Below, piece by piece: positions 35,043-44,115 of a stretch of DNA of 63,874 nt. Every line of letters begins with the position of its first letter. Within the stretch, counting starts at the first letter, position 1. The notes below the pieces were generated by a model. The model did no database searches and was not told the DNA's origin. It saw nothing but the letters and a program-made list of their open reading frames with translations. The translations under genes and the position numbers were made by a program. The stretch is from an uncultured Lactobacillus sp. (GTDB lineage Bacteria; Bacillota; Bacilli; Lactobacillales; Lactobacillaceae): positions 1 to 63,874 of the forward strand of contig NZ_CARBVX010000011.1 in the NCBI RefSeq assembly GCF_948948975.1, given 5' to 3'.

Positions 35043-35079
35043 TTACTCTTTCGGTCACTTTTCCGAAAGAGTTTTTTTA
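35043..35079 (+). terminator. Plus-strand terminator of the candidate small RNA
   Basis: ACTCTTTCGG and CCGAAAGAGT, perfect 10-bp stem, 8-base loop, then seven T on the plus strand only. Confidence 0.88.
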
Positions 35080-35080
35080 T

Positions 35081-35503
35081 CTAGAAAAGTACAACTTGTA
35101 TTTCCTTAGATTTCGCATCTTTAATTAACCCTTCTACTCTATCAGCCACATGCCCTTGCTCGATATCAACGGCATATCCCAATTTAAAATCAATTACAAT
35201 TTTTACTAGGTTTAAATATGCATCTTCACTATCTAATTCAGTCTTACCACCGAATTTTTGACTACGAAATGTAATTAAAACAGGAATAGATCCCATCACA
35301 TCTTTTACTTTTCCCGCAACTTCAAGTAACCTATTCATTAAAACTACGTCCTTAAAATAATCAATTCTCCACTCCATCATCTCAGGTTGGAGTTTTTTTA
35401 TTTCCTCTGCTTGCTTTAAAATATCCTTTTCACTTACACCAGTATTAATAGATATTAAAATCATTTGCTTGTTAATTTCTACTTTTCTTTGATCAAAACT
35501 CAT
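35081..35503 (-). pseudogene. aroD: Truncated type I 3-dehydroquinate dehydratase (aroD remnant)
   Basis: 140 residues covering only the N-terminal half of AroD (normally about 250). MEWRIDYF (Glu and Arg of the active site) and ITFRS (Arg) are present; the frame stops after IQVVLF, exactly before the expected HDF histidine, and the Schiff-base lysine is absent. No continuation is visible in the other frames before the terminator 2 bases further on. It cannot be an active dehydratase. Other shikimate genes are not in the window. Confidence 0.8.
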
Positions 35504-35519
35504 CTTTTTTCTCCAAATA

Positions 35520-35553
35520 AAAAATTGCTACCTAAATTATAGTAGCAATTTTA
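35520..35553 (-). terminator. Terminator after the 288-residue membrane protein gene
   Basis: AAAATTGCTAC and GTAGCAATTTT with an AT-rich loop, followed by TTTTTTATTT on the minus strand. Confidence 0.8.
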
Positions 35554-35563
35554 TCTTCATTCA

Positions 35564-36430
35564 TTAAAATTTATCACGTTTAATGCTCCGAATAATAGCA
35601 ATTACAAATACTAGGATACTACATCCCATACCAAAGTAAGCCATATAGCCGACACTAAACATTTGACCAATCTGTGCTGGATTAATTTGATGGTTAATAG
35701 CAAATTGATATGCCCATTGATGAATTAAGGCTGGTGTTAGAACAAATAACACTGTTGAAATACCAGATCCTACTAACATAGCACGACGTGAATATGGTTC
35801 TCTAAAAAATTGTGCCAAAACACAAATAGCAGGAGCTACCATTAAAAGGAAAGTCCAAATCATAATCCATCTACCTGCAGGATCATTCATAAATTGCCCA
35901 CTATTTGTCGCATAACGATATGTTCCCCATAAACTGCCGCCTAATAAGTTATCAAGTAAACCAACTACGTTTGCTCCTTGCGCTGCATAAATATTATTGG
36001 TACTAGCAGCCGCCCCTTGAAGCATTTTTAACATATCTTGTGAGCCAGTAGTCTGAAAATTAATAGTTACAACTTGTCGCATATAAGTGGATAAAAACAT
36101 GATCATTGAAGCTCCTAGCTGCAATGCTTTAAGTAAATGAAGTGTTTTGTTTCCACCTAATTTAAATTCTAGACTAAGAGTTCGATCAGGATTTTTACTT
36201 TTTACAATGATAAATGCTCCAGCAATTGCAGCAATTATTAAAATTACTAGACCAAGCCACCACCTGGTCATAATAAATAGAATTGCTAGCACAATTAAAG
36301 CTACTGAAATGTATGGCCGGTTTAAGAATAAGTCCCAAATGTTTACTTTACCATGGCTTGCTAGTCGCTTTCGATACTCTTCTCTAGTTAAAACTTTTTT
36401 CTTATCTTTAGAATCTTCCATCTTATTCAC
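35564..36430 (-). CDS. Multi-pass membrane protein, unknown function
   Basis: 288 residues. A Lys-rich cytoplasmic N-terminus (MEDSKDKKKVLTREEYRKRL) is followed by about six membrane segments (two closely spaced at 40-75, then about 103-120, 190-210, 225-245, 260-280). A Ser/Asn/Gln-rich loop (QTTGSQDMLKMLQGAAASTNN) should be extracellular. An ATG three codons in is an alternative start. I do not recognise the family; similar proteins seem confined to lactobacilli. Single gene with own terminator. Confidence 0.7.
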   Translation of the reverse strand: MNKMEDSKDKKKVLTREEYRKRLASHGKVNIWDLFLNRPYISVALIVLAILFIMTRWWLGLVILIIAAIAGAFIIVKSKNPDRTLSLEFKLGGNKTLHLLKALQLGASMIMFLSTYMRQVVTINFQTTGSQDMLKMLQGAAASTNNIYAAQGANVVGLLDNLLGGSLWGTYRYATNSGQFMNDPAGRWIMIWTFLLMVAPAICVLAQFFREPYSRRAMLVGSGISTVLFVLTPALIHQWAYQFAINHQINPAQIGQMFSVGYMAYFGMGCSILVFVIAIIRSIKRDKF

Positions 36431-36538
36431 TATTCTCTACCTTTACCTTATTGTGCTAATCAATATTAGCATGTTAGAAGACTATCCGCATTACTTTTTT
36501 AAGAAAATTATGTAACTTAAAAAGATCGTGATAATTGC

Positions 36539-36559
36539 TTTTAACACACTATGTTAAAA
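36539..36559. promoter_or_regulatory. Inverted repeat upstream of the amidotransferase-like gene
   Basis: TTTTAACA, five bases, TGTTAAAA: perfect 8-bp inverted repeat about 75 bases before the start. TTAACA within it and TATTAT at 36563-36568 (16-base spacer) could be -35 and -10 boxes, so a repressor here would block the promoter. Confidence 0.5.
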
Positions 36560-36631
36560 TAATATTATTAAAAATTCAGACCTAGTTTTAAATTTTTATA
36601 AATATCCAATTTATTAGGGGAGTGTTTATTA

Positions 36632-37315
36632 ATGAAAACTATCGGTATTACTGCAGGTATTAAAAATAGTGAGGTAATTGTTGATCGAAGTGTTGTTGAT
36701 ACGGTGGTAAAACTTGGATTTCTTCCTCTTGTCTTTGCTCCCGTAAGCTTAAAGACTATGCCAGTACCTAGCGTCAATTTCGATGCTTTGATTCTTAGCG
36801 ATGGTCCTGATATTACGCCAATTTTTTATAATGAAGAGCCACTTCCTGAGCTTAGAGAAACTGATCCCCATCGAGATCAATTTGAGTTAAACTTGATCAA
36901 AAATACTCATGATTCCAACTTACCAATTTTAGGAATTGGCCGCGGAATGCAGATGTTAAATGTCGCTTTTAACGGTACACTTTTCCAAGATATTTATGCT
37001 CAAAATTCTGGTGCAGGTGTTCAACATATTCAGCCAAATGATCTCTCTTTAGAAAGTCACCATGTTAATGTAACTGATGAAAGTGAACTTGCTAAAGCTG
37101 TAGGGACTCATCCCTACGTTAATAGCCACCACCATCAAGCTATTAAGACTATTGCTAACAACTTTAACATTGTAGCAACTACCCCTGACGGTATTATTGA
37201 AGCTATTGAATCAACTGATCAAACAATGTTAGGTATTCAATGGCGACCAGATAAGCTATTGAACGATCCGAAGCAAGAAAAAATTTTTACTAACTTTTTT
37301 GCAAAATTAAACTAA
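36632..37315 (+). CDS. Class I glutamine amidotransferase-like protein without catalytic residues (PuuD-family pseudoenzyme)
   Basis: 227 residues aligned end to end with gamma-glutamyl-GABA hydrolase (PuuD) proteins such as the one at 56604-57329. The nucleophile motif GICRG is GIGRG here (Gly103, codon GGC), and QWHPE is QWRPD (Arg205, Asp207), so Cys, His and Glu are all replaced. The rest of the fold (ALILSDGPDITP, GTLFQDI, NSHHHQAIKT) is intact. It has a good AGGGGAG site and its own terminator, so it is expressed. A binding or regulatory role is more likely than hydrolysis. Confidence 0.85.
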   Translation: MKTIGITAGIKNSEVIVDRSVVDTVVKLGFLPLVFAPVSLKTMPVPSVNFDALILSDGPDITPIFYNEEPLPELRETDPHRDQFELNLIKNTHDSNLPILGIGRGMQMLNVAFNGTLFQDIYAQNSGAGVQHIQPNDLSLESHHVNVTDESELAKAVGTHPYVNSHHHQAIKTIANNFNIVATTPDGIIEAIESTDQTMLGIQWRPDKLLNDPKQEKIFTNFFAKLN

Positions 37316-37318
37316 AGA

Positions 37319-37358
37319 AATAAGCTTGAGAGGTATGAAACTTCTCAAGCTTATTTTT
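37319..37358. terminator. Bidirectional terminator between amidotransferase-like and ABC genes
   Basis: AATAAGCTTGAGA and TCTCAAGCTTATT, nearly perfect stem between convergent genes. Confidence 0.9.
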
Positions 37359-38967
37359 AATTATTTTTGTTTTTACTTCCTTCACTCATGTCTAAATGAA
37401 CAATTTTATTAAACATCGCTTTTTCTTTTGGTGAAATTTTGTGAGCAACTTCAATTACTGCAACATCAGGATTTTTCAAAAGAGTTTCATGGATTGCTAG
37501 AGACAAGTTCGGATCTAGAGCACTCGTAGCTTCATCAGCTAACAAAATTGGTCGCCCTGACAATAAGGCACGAGCAATTTCAATTCGTTGGATTTGTCCA
37601 CCTGATAAACCATTGCCAGCTTCGCCAACTTTATGGTCAAGCCCCTCTTTTTTAACTAATTCATCTAAACCAGCTAGATGAATAACTTCCTTTAATTTTT
37701 CGTCGCTAACCTTTCTACCTAAGGTAATATTGAACCGCAACGTATCATCGAACATAAAAGGTTTTTGATTAACATAAGAGAAATAATTATGAGCTTTTGC
37801 CCAGTCCCCAGTTACATTCTTTCCGTTAATCAAAATTTCACCCTTTACTGGTTTCTTTAAGCCAAGCATTAGGCGCAGCAAAGTGGTTTTGCCCCAACCA
37901 CTGGGGGCCATAAGCAGAATCTTTTCTCCAGGTTTAACCTGTAAATTAACATCTGTAAAAATTGTATGCTTATCTGCCTTAGTTCGATACGAAAGATTTT
38001 TTACATCTAGTCCTTCAAACTTCTTGGCTTTTTCTGAATTTTCTTTTATTTCATAATCAAGAGCTTTTTGTGTTTTCTTCCACATTGGAACTGTTGATTT
38101 AACTTGATTAAATTCATTAAACAAAGTTACGACTGGCGTAATGAAGTTCATTGCTAAGTCTACCATCATAAATAAGGTACCAACACTTAAGCTTCCCTGC
38201 ATCATCATTATCCCGCCAATAGTACATGGAATAATGAAACAAAATAATTCAGCAGCAGAATATATTAATTCCAAGGCCCAAGCTTGAGTTAAGTTCATAT
38301 TTCGCAGAGCATTTTCCATATTTTGAGCTGATTTTGTTGCTCTTACAACAATATTATCTCTAACATTATAGAGTTTAGCTGATTGAGCACCATTTAATGA
38401 ATCAGAAACATTCTGAGTATAATTAGCATTTGTTTTAGCCCAAATTTTAGACTTTTTAGTAATAATCTTACTAGTAAAAATTTGTACAATAGCTGGAGCA
38501 GCCATTGCAACTACGAAAATAATGGTCATTTGCCAGGAATTATATAAGGCAAACGCTAGTGACCCGACAAAAGTTAAGCCTTGATATATCATATCAAGTT
38601 GAGCCGTAATTCGATTTGTTTCGATTTGCTTTAAGTCATTCGTCATAAGTGACAAGCCATTTTTTATATCAGTTTCACCTTGATCAACCAAATATTGTAA
38701 ATTAGCCCGCTTGAAAACCATATTAACATCACGAATGATTCCCATTTTTACACGCTCATAGATGAAATTACTCATCATAAAGCATAGCTGCCCTAAAGCT
38801 GTTAAAGCTGCTAAACGCACTAAATGCATTACATCCTTTGAATGCGATGATGCGACATTCAGCATAATTTTGATCATGTAAGCCACAAATAAGATATTAC
38901 AAGCCTTTATTGCAGCCAAGATCGCAAACCAAATCACCTGACTTCGTTTTGCATATTTTAAACTCAT
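37357..38967 (-). CDS. ABC exporter with fused membrane and ATPase domains
   Basis: 536 residues: six-helix membrane domain (about 1-300) then ATPase domain with Walker A APSGWGKTT, signature LSGGQIQR and Walker B ILLADEATS. The short length and missing N-terminal peptidase place it with small peptide/bacteriocin-type or SkfE-like exporters. It is related to the two broken exporters 0.7 kb away on the other strand. It starts 19 bases after the macro-domain gene, so the two are probably cotranscribed. Substrate unknown. Confidence 0.88.
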   Translation of the reverse strand: MSLKYAKRSQVIWFAILAAIKACNILFVAYMIKIMLNVASSHSKDVMHLVRLAALTALGQLCFMMSNFIYERVKMGIIRDVNMVFKRANLQYLVDQGETDIKNGLSLMTNDLKQIETNRITAQLDMIYQGLTFVGSLAFALYNSWQMTIIFVVAMAAPAIVQIFTSKIITKKSKIWAKTNANYTQNVSDSLNGAQSAKLYNVRDNIVVRATKSAQNMENALRNMNLTQAWALELIYSAAELFCFIIPCTIGGIMMMQGSLSVGTLFMMVDLAMNFITPVVTLFNEFNQVKSTVPMWKKTQKALDYEIKENSEKAKKFEGLDVKNLSYRTKADKHTIFTDVNLQVKPGEKILLMAPSGWGKTTLLRLMLGLKKPVKGEILINGKNVTGDWAKAHNYFSYVNQKPFMFDDTLRFNITLGRKVSDEKLKEVIHLAGLDELVKKEGLDHKVGEAGNGLSGGQIQRIEIARALLSGRPILLADEATSALDPNLSLAIHETLLKNPDVAVIEVAHKISPKEKAMFNKIVHLDMSEGSKNKNN

Positions 38968-38986
38968 CTAAAACTCCTCACTTTAG

Positions 38987-39493
38987 TTAAGACGTTAGTT
39001 TATTATATATGGCTTTATTTTCTGAATCAAATACACAAAAGTAGACCTTAATATTGAATTTTTGTTGTTTAAGCCAGCTTATTGTAGTTTCAACAGCTAT
39101 TTTGGCAGCTTCTTCTTTTGGATAGCCGTATACACCAGTTGAAATGCAAGAAAAAGCAATTGAATGTAAATTATAATTTTTAGCTAAATTGAGACTGTTG
39201 CGGTAACAATTCGCTAAAAGTTCTGCATCTTTTTGAGCAAAATTCGGATTATAAACTGGTCCTACAGTGTGAATAACATATTTAGCTGGTAAATTGTAGC
39301 CTTTAGTTATCTTTGCTTCCCCAGTGTCGCATCCCTTAAGCGTTCGACACTTTGCTAGTAATTCTGGACCAGCAGCCCGGTGAATTGCGCCGTCTACCCC
39401 TCCGCCGCCTAAAAGAGTACGGTTGGCAGCGTTAACAATTGCGTCGACTTTTAATTTGGTGATATCTGCTTGAATTACGTGAAGATTAGTCAT
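38987..39493 (-). CDS. Macro domain protein (O-acetyl-ADP-ribose deacetylase, YmdB-like)
   Basis: 168 residues, one macro domain. The ADP-ribose-binding patterns [26 protein letters not shown] and [16 protein letters not shown] are complete, including the Asn and Asp used for deacylation. Members remove acetyl from O-acetyl-ADP-ribose or ADP-ribose from proteins, and YmdB modulates RNase III in E. coli. Cytoplasmic. First gene of a probable two-gene transcript with the ABC exporter. Confidence 0.92.
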   Translation of the reverse strand: MTNLHVIQADITKLKVDAIVNAANRTLLGGGGVDGAIHRAAGPELLAKCRTLKGCDTGEAKITKGYNLPAKYVIHTVGPVYNPNFAQKDAELLANCYRNSLNLAKNYNLHSIAFSCISTGVYGYPKEEAAKIAVETTISWLKQQKFNIKVYFCVFDSENKAIYNKLTS

Positions 39494-39672
39494 TGCTTCC
39501 TCCGATCATATTGTTGGACCCATCATTATTAGATAATATCTAAAACAGTATTAAAAATATATTGCAATTTAACTGAACAAGTATTAATATTTTTATTAAT
39601 TTAAATCTAATTTTATAAAACACATTTATTTACTCCTATAGAAAAAGATGTAAAAAAATTCATAGAATCTAG

Positions 39673-41262
39673 ATGATTAAAATGACCACAAAAAAATTAA
39701 TTAGAATTGATTTAACTCTTTTTATTGTAATACTACTTTTAGAAATATTTTTTTCATTGGGAGCGTCAGCGAGCTCTTATATTATTCAATTTGCATATAA
39801 TCAACTAGCTAAAAACATTTTGATTGGTTTCTTATTTTTCATAGTTAGTAGTATTTTTCTTTCATTTCTTGCAACTCTTCTTAGTTCATTGGCCACATAT
39901 CTTTTCAGCAAACAAACTCAAAAATATATACATTATATTCGAGATAAGATAGTTAAACATTACTATTACAACAATAATTCGAAAGTAGCTGAAATGGAAA
40001 ATGAACTAAATAGTAATTTGCAATTACTTAATAAGAATTATGCTAATCAGCTTTTAAATATTATTCAATCCATTTTTCTTTTAATTACTTCAATCAGCAC
40101 GCTTTTTCTTATGAACTGGTCACTTACATTATTAGCTTGTATATTAGCAATTACTACACTTTACATACCATGTTTTACAAGAAAAAAGAGCTCACTGGCA
40201 ACTAAACAAATTTCAAATAAAAACAGTAAGTACTTATTAGCAATTGAAGATTGATTTAATGGCCTAGAGGAATTAAGAAAATATGCAGCTTTTGATAAAT
40301 TAAACTTAGTGATGCAAAAAACAAGTAGACAATTAGAAAATGCCTTTGTAAAAAAGCAAAAAATTATTTCTATTGCCGACTTTTTAAATGGTTGTACTAA
40401 TTCTTTTTCTCAAATAGCAATTACTTTTTTAGCTGCAATTTTATTTTTTAATCATCAAGTAACTTTTGGAGTTGTAATCGCTGCCGGAAACTTTTCCACA
40501 TCGATTTTAAGCTCTTTACTAACCATTACTACTGCCATGACTCGTATGCAGTCAGTTCAAGAAATAAATAAACAAATTATTGAATTACAACAATTTAATA
40601 GACCTTCAAAAAAACCTAATAATGAAATTTATTCAATTAGCACCCACAATCTTAGTATTTCATTTAAAAACGGAGAAACTTTATATTACCCGAATCTTGA
40701 AATAAAGAAAGGAGAAAAAATTCTTTTATGTGGTGATAGTGGAGTAGGAAAATCTACTTTATTTAAACTGATTTTACATCAAATAAAACCTACTTCAGGA
40801 CAAGTAATTTTTAAAGATAAGTACAATCGTAAACTCGAGCCTAATTATGCTCAAATAGGCTATATTCCTCAAGATGGACATTTATTTCCAGTATCTATCT
40901 CTGATAACATTACGATGTTCAATGCTTCATTAAATTCTTTAGTTAAAAAATTTGTTGAACGCACTTGCCTAAAAAAAGATGTTTTAAATATGTCCAATGG
41001 AGTTGAAACTAAAGTTGATTTAGATAAAAGTAATTTTTCTGGTGGTCAAAAACAAAAAATTATTCTAGCGCGAAATGAAATACGGAATTTTCCTATTATG
41101 CTAGCCGATGAGGCAACAAGCGCAATTGATTCCACAAACACATACCATATTCTTAAAAACTTAGTTTCATCTAATCAAACAGTGATTGTAATAGCACATA
41201 ATCTAGACCCCATCACAGAGAATTTATTCGATAGAAAGATTCATCTTAAATATGAGAGGTGA
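39673..41262 (+). pseudogene. ABC exporter gene 1 of a tandem pair, interrupted by an in-frame TGA
   Basis: The frame is open from 39673 to 41262 except for one TGA at 40252-40254. Codons before and after read ...LLAIED, stop, FNGLEELRKYAAF... At the aligned place the next gene has Trp (AEKWLTGLSEL) and the 536-residue exporter has Ser. So a single base change from TGG or TCA explains it. The rest is normal: five or six helices, Walker A GDSGVGKST, signature FSGGQKQK, Walker B IMLADEATS. Without readthrough it yields a 193-residue fragment. An internal restart at 40309 would lack half the membrane domain. Confidence 0.85.
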
Positions 41263-41268
41263 TATTCT

Positions 41269-42839
41269 ATGTCATTTAAAGGTTTATACAATGTAAATAA
41301 AACCAGAATGATTGCTTTACTTTGTCTAGAAGTACTAACTTCTGCTCTATCTATTGGAGTTAGTTATATCAATACTTACCAAATAACAGCTCTTAAAGAA
41401 CGTAAATTACAACAATTTTTTATTTTAATTTCATTATCTTTAAGTTTGCTCGTTCTCAATTATATAGGTCTTAACATATGTCAGTACTGGATTGAAGCAC
41501 AAATTCAACAATATAATCATCAAATTAGGATCAAATTGGTAAGTCATTATTTTAATGATGGTAAAAATCATAATTCTGCCAGTATTCAAAATAGATTAAC
41601 TAATGATTTGAACCTAATAAATGAATCTAAACTTTTAGTATATACAGATATTCCTTATTATCTAACCCAAATTATCTTTGCATCAATCGGGTTACTATTT
41701 TTTAATTGGAGTCTACTAGTTATTGTTTTAACAGTTGGCATTTTAAATTTTTATTTACCTAAATTACTCCATTCTTCGCTACAAAAAGCTGCTTTAAAAT
41801 TATCTCAAGCCAATAAGAATTACTTGAATACAGCTGAAAAGTGGTTAACTGGACTAAGTGAATTACAAAAATTTTCTGCTGGTTCACAGCTTTTTAAGGT
41901 TATGAATCACGCATCTAACAAATTAGAAGATGCTAATATCGCAAGGACTAAAACAATTCAGTCCTTAATCATTCTCAATAAAGGATTAGCTTCCTTATTA
42001 CAGCTTTTTCTTTTAGGAGTTACAGCCTTTTTAGTTACCCAAAATATAGTTTTATTTGGTGTAATAGTTACTGTGGAAAGTTTTAGTTTGTATATTAATA
42101 CAGCAATTAAAATGCTTACAACGGACATAGGTCAAATTCACTCTGTAGACAAACTTAATACCGAAATACAGAATGCAACTTCTAGTATTAATCAATTTAT
42201 AAATTTAAAATCTCCCGTCAGCCTATCTACTAATAATCTTTCTATTAAGTTTTCTGGCGGTAAAATAATTAAATTCCCAGATTTAGATATTAAAGCAGGT
42301 GAAAAAATTCTTTTAACTGGAGACTCAGGATCCGGGAAAACAACTTTGTTTAAAATTATTCTAGGAAAAATAAAGCCAAACACAGGTACGATAAGCTTTA
42401 GAAATAAAAATGGACAAAAAATTGATCAAAATGAGGCTAAAATAGGCTATATTCCCCAAGACCCTATTCTTTTTCCAGATAGTATTAAGAATAATATCAC
42501 AATGTTTGATGCTAGTCTTAATAACAAAGTGGCTACATATATTAATAAGTTTTCTTTTAAAAATGATATTCAGAAAATGCCTCTAAAAATAGAAACAAAA
42601 TTAGATGTACAAAATTTGGTGGTCAAAGACAAAAGATAATTTTATCTCGTGCCTGTATACATAATGATACTTTTCTTTTGATTGATGAAGGCACAAGTGC
42701 CATTGATCAAAAGGCAACTTTTGAAATTTTACAGGAACTGCTTAGAACGCCTATTACTATTATTTTTATTGCCCATAACTTTAACCAAGATATGAATAAG
42801 TTATTTGATAGAGAGATTCATCTAAGTAGTGAACAATAA
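41269..42839 (+). pseudogene. ABC exporter gene 2 of a tandem pair, frameshifted at the signature motif
   Basis: The frame is open from 41269 but leaves the ABC frame at about 42610 and stops at 42639. From there the third frame continues FGGQRQKIILSRACIHNDTFLLIDEGTSAID to the TAA at 42837-42839. Loss of one base (or four, including the Ser of LSGGQ) right at the signature motif explains it. Walker A GDSGSGKTT is intact. GAGAGG lies before its ATG, 6 bases after gene 1, so the two formed one transcript and probably a heterodimeric exporter. Both are now broken. Confidence 0.87.
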
Positions 42840-42852
42840 AAAAATTCATCAC

Positions 42853-42899
42853 AAAAATAAGCTCATCCCCTAAAACGGAAATGAGCTTATTTTGATTTA
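42853..42899. terminator. Terminator, copy 1 of a 47-bp duplicated sequence
   Basis: AATAAGCTCATCCCC ... GGAAATGAGCTTATT stem, serving the dead ABC pair (plus) and the 59-residue gene (minus). Its outer 18 and 21 bases are identical to those of the terminator at 44116-44162; only the 8 bases at the loop differ. Confidence 0.9.
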
Positions 42900-42970
42900 T
42901 GATCATGAGTATATATTATAGGCAAATATATGCAAGATTGATAAAAAAATAATTATTAGGAATTTGCTAA

Positions 42971-43150
42971 TCAAAACTTATTCTTGTGAAATATAAAAAT
43001 ATACCAAAACATATATATAAGAAAAATAATTGATAATATTCCAAATGTTACAGTCATTAGATCATTTATATTTCTAATAATAAGTATAACGATCGGACCT
43101 ATACAACAAAATAAATAGCTTATTTCTAATATAAGTTTATTAACATTCAT
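42971..43150 (-). CDS. Small two-helix membrane protein of 59 residues
   Basis: An ATG at 43150 opens 59 codons to a TGA at 42971. It begins MNVNKLILEISYLFCCIGP and has two hydrophobic segments (about 7-26 and 33-54) joined by RNINDLM, ending in a basic FHKNKF tail. A weak GGA site lies 12 bases upstream. It is downstream of and on the same strand as the Rgg-type regulator gene, and ends before a terminator. Candidates are an immunity-type protein or a target controlled by the regulator. I do not recognise a family; lack of homologues would weaken the call. Confidence 0.55.
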   Translation of the reverse strand: MNVNKLILEISYLFCCIGPIVILIIRNINDLMTVTFGILSIIFLIYMFWYIFIFHKNKF

Positions 43151-43256
43151 TTTTTATTCGTTCCACTAATAGATAAAATATTATTAATTTCAAGGCTTTG
43201 AATATATAATACAAAACTGTTAAAAATCCATCAGCGAAGTGTCTATCATGACACAA

Positions 43257-44051
43257 CTAAAATGCTATATAGGCTGTAATCGACTCCATCCCATGTCTTT
43301 CAAAAAAGTCTAAAATCTTTTTTGCTTCTAATTTTTCTTCATTAAAAAGATAACCATAATAATCTGCCATCACTTTAAAAAATATAGTTCTTGGCTCAAC
43401 CGGTAACTTATACAAGAAATTCCTCAATTTGCTTATCATCTCAAAATTTCTATCATGTTTTAAGAACATTATGTTTAAATAATTAACCATTATTCCTCCA
43501 AGTATTTCTTGAATTTTCCTGCTGGCTTTATCTATTTCCTTATACTTTCTTAAAATCATATTTAGTTCATACTCAATCTCTGATTCATCAAACAGAGATA
43601 TAGCCATAGCAAACAAGCGCAAGTTATCTTCTCCCCACTCATCTATATTAAGTATTAATTTCTTAATCATTGCTTCTTCTTTACATGATAGTTTATTCTT
43701 TTTAAAAAAGTTCTCTAAAAGAAGAGCATGAGCATAAACATTTCTGTATTGATAATCTGTAGCACAAATTTTTCTTATTTCTACAATTTTTGAAAGATTT
43801 TGTTCATAATATGCATTTCTTAACTGCTCTAAATATTTTTTACTTTTTCCCTTACTTTCTATACCCTGAAAGAAATCGGAAATATTAACTCTATTTCGTT
43901 CAAGTATTTCAATCAAATCTTTTGCGTTAATTTCATGTAATCCTCGTTCGATTTTTGAATAATAGGATTTTGTTAAAATATCTCCTACCATCTCTGTTTG
44001 ACTTAGTCCTAGTTCTAACCGTAGTTTTTTCAGTTCTTTCCCAATTTGCAT
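43257..44051 (-). CDS. Rgg/GadR/MutR family transcriptional regulator
   Basis: 264 residues. The N-terminal XRE-type helix-turn-helix (KELKKLRLELGLSQTEMVGDILTKSYYSKIERGLHEI) is of the Rgg pattern, and the C-terminal helical-repeat domain binds peptide pheromones in relatives. The gene is more AT-rich than housekeeping neighbours. Rgg proteins often control an adjacent small-peptide or bacteriocin locus; here the partners in reach are the 59-residue membrane protein (107 bases downstream) and the broken ABC exporters facing it. No short hydrophobic pheromone gene was identified with confidence. Confidence 0.88.
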   Translation of the reverse strand: MQIGKELKKLRLELGLSQTEMVGDILTKSYYSKIERGLHEINAKDLIEILERNRVNISDFFQGIESKGKSKKYLEQLRNAYYEQNLSKIVEIRKICATDYQYRNVYAHALLLENFFKKNKLSCKEEAMIKKLILNIDEWGEDNLRLFAMAISLFDESEIEYELNMILRKYKEIDKASRKIQEILGGIMVNYLNIMFLKHDRNFEMISKLRNFLYKLPVEPRTIFFKVMADYYGYLFNEEKLEAKKILDFFERHGMESITAYIAF

Positions 44052-44115
44052 TATTTCATCTCTTTTCTAAGTTAATGATATGTAATTATATAATTCTAGT
44101 CCTAAACTTAGAACA

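Larger units (their letters stand above)
34993..35079 (+). ncRNA. Candidate small RNA of about 85 nt
   Basis: A transcript from the promoter at 34958-34986 would start near 34993 and end in the strong plus-strand terminator, about 85 nt in all. It contains a pyrimidine-rich CUUUCCUUAAC that could pair with ribosome binding sites, a cre-like palindrome near its 5' part, and at most a 12-codon frame (MKAIEALSYNIL) without a ribosome binding site. The terminator has no T-run on the other strand, so it cannot serve the minus-strand aroD remnant. It may be a regulatory RNA, or the promoter and terminator left after a deletion. Confidence 0.5.

Noticed and set aside
36568..36777. Minus-strand open frame over the start of the amidotransferase-like gene
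   Set aside because: Overlaps a gene with clear family identity and a good ribosome binding site; no independent support.
39494..39672. Possible pheromone or bacteriocin precursor gene in the gap before the dead ABC exporters
   Set aside because: No frame with ribosome binding site and a leader-like peptide could be found on either strand.
40309..41262. Independent short ABC protein starting at an internal ATG after the nonsense codon
   Set aside because: It would begin in the middle of the membrane domain and has no convincing ribosome binding site; the alignment with the paralogues shows one interrupted gene.
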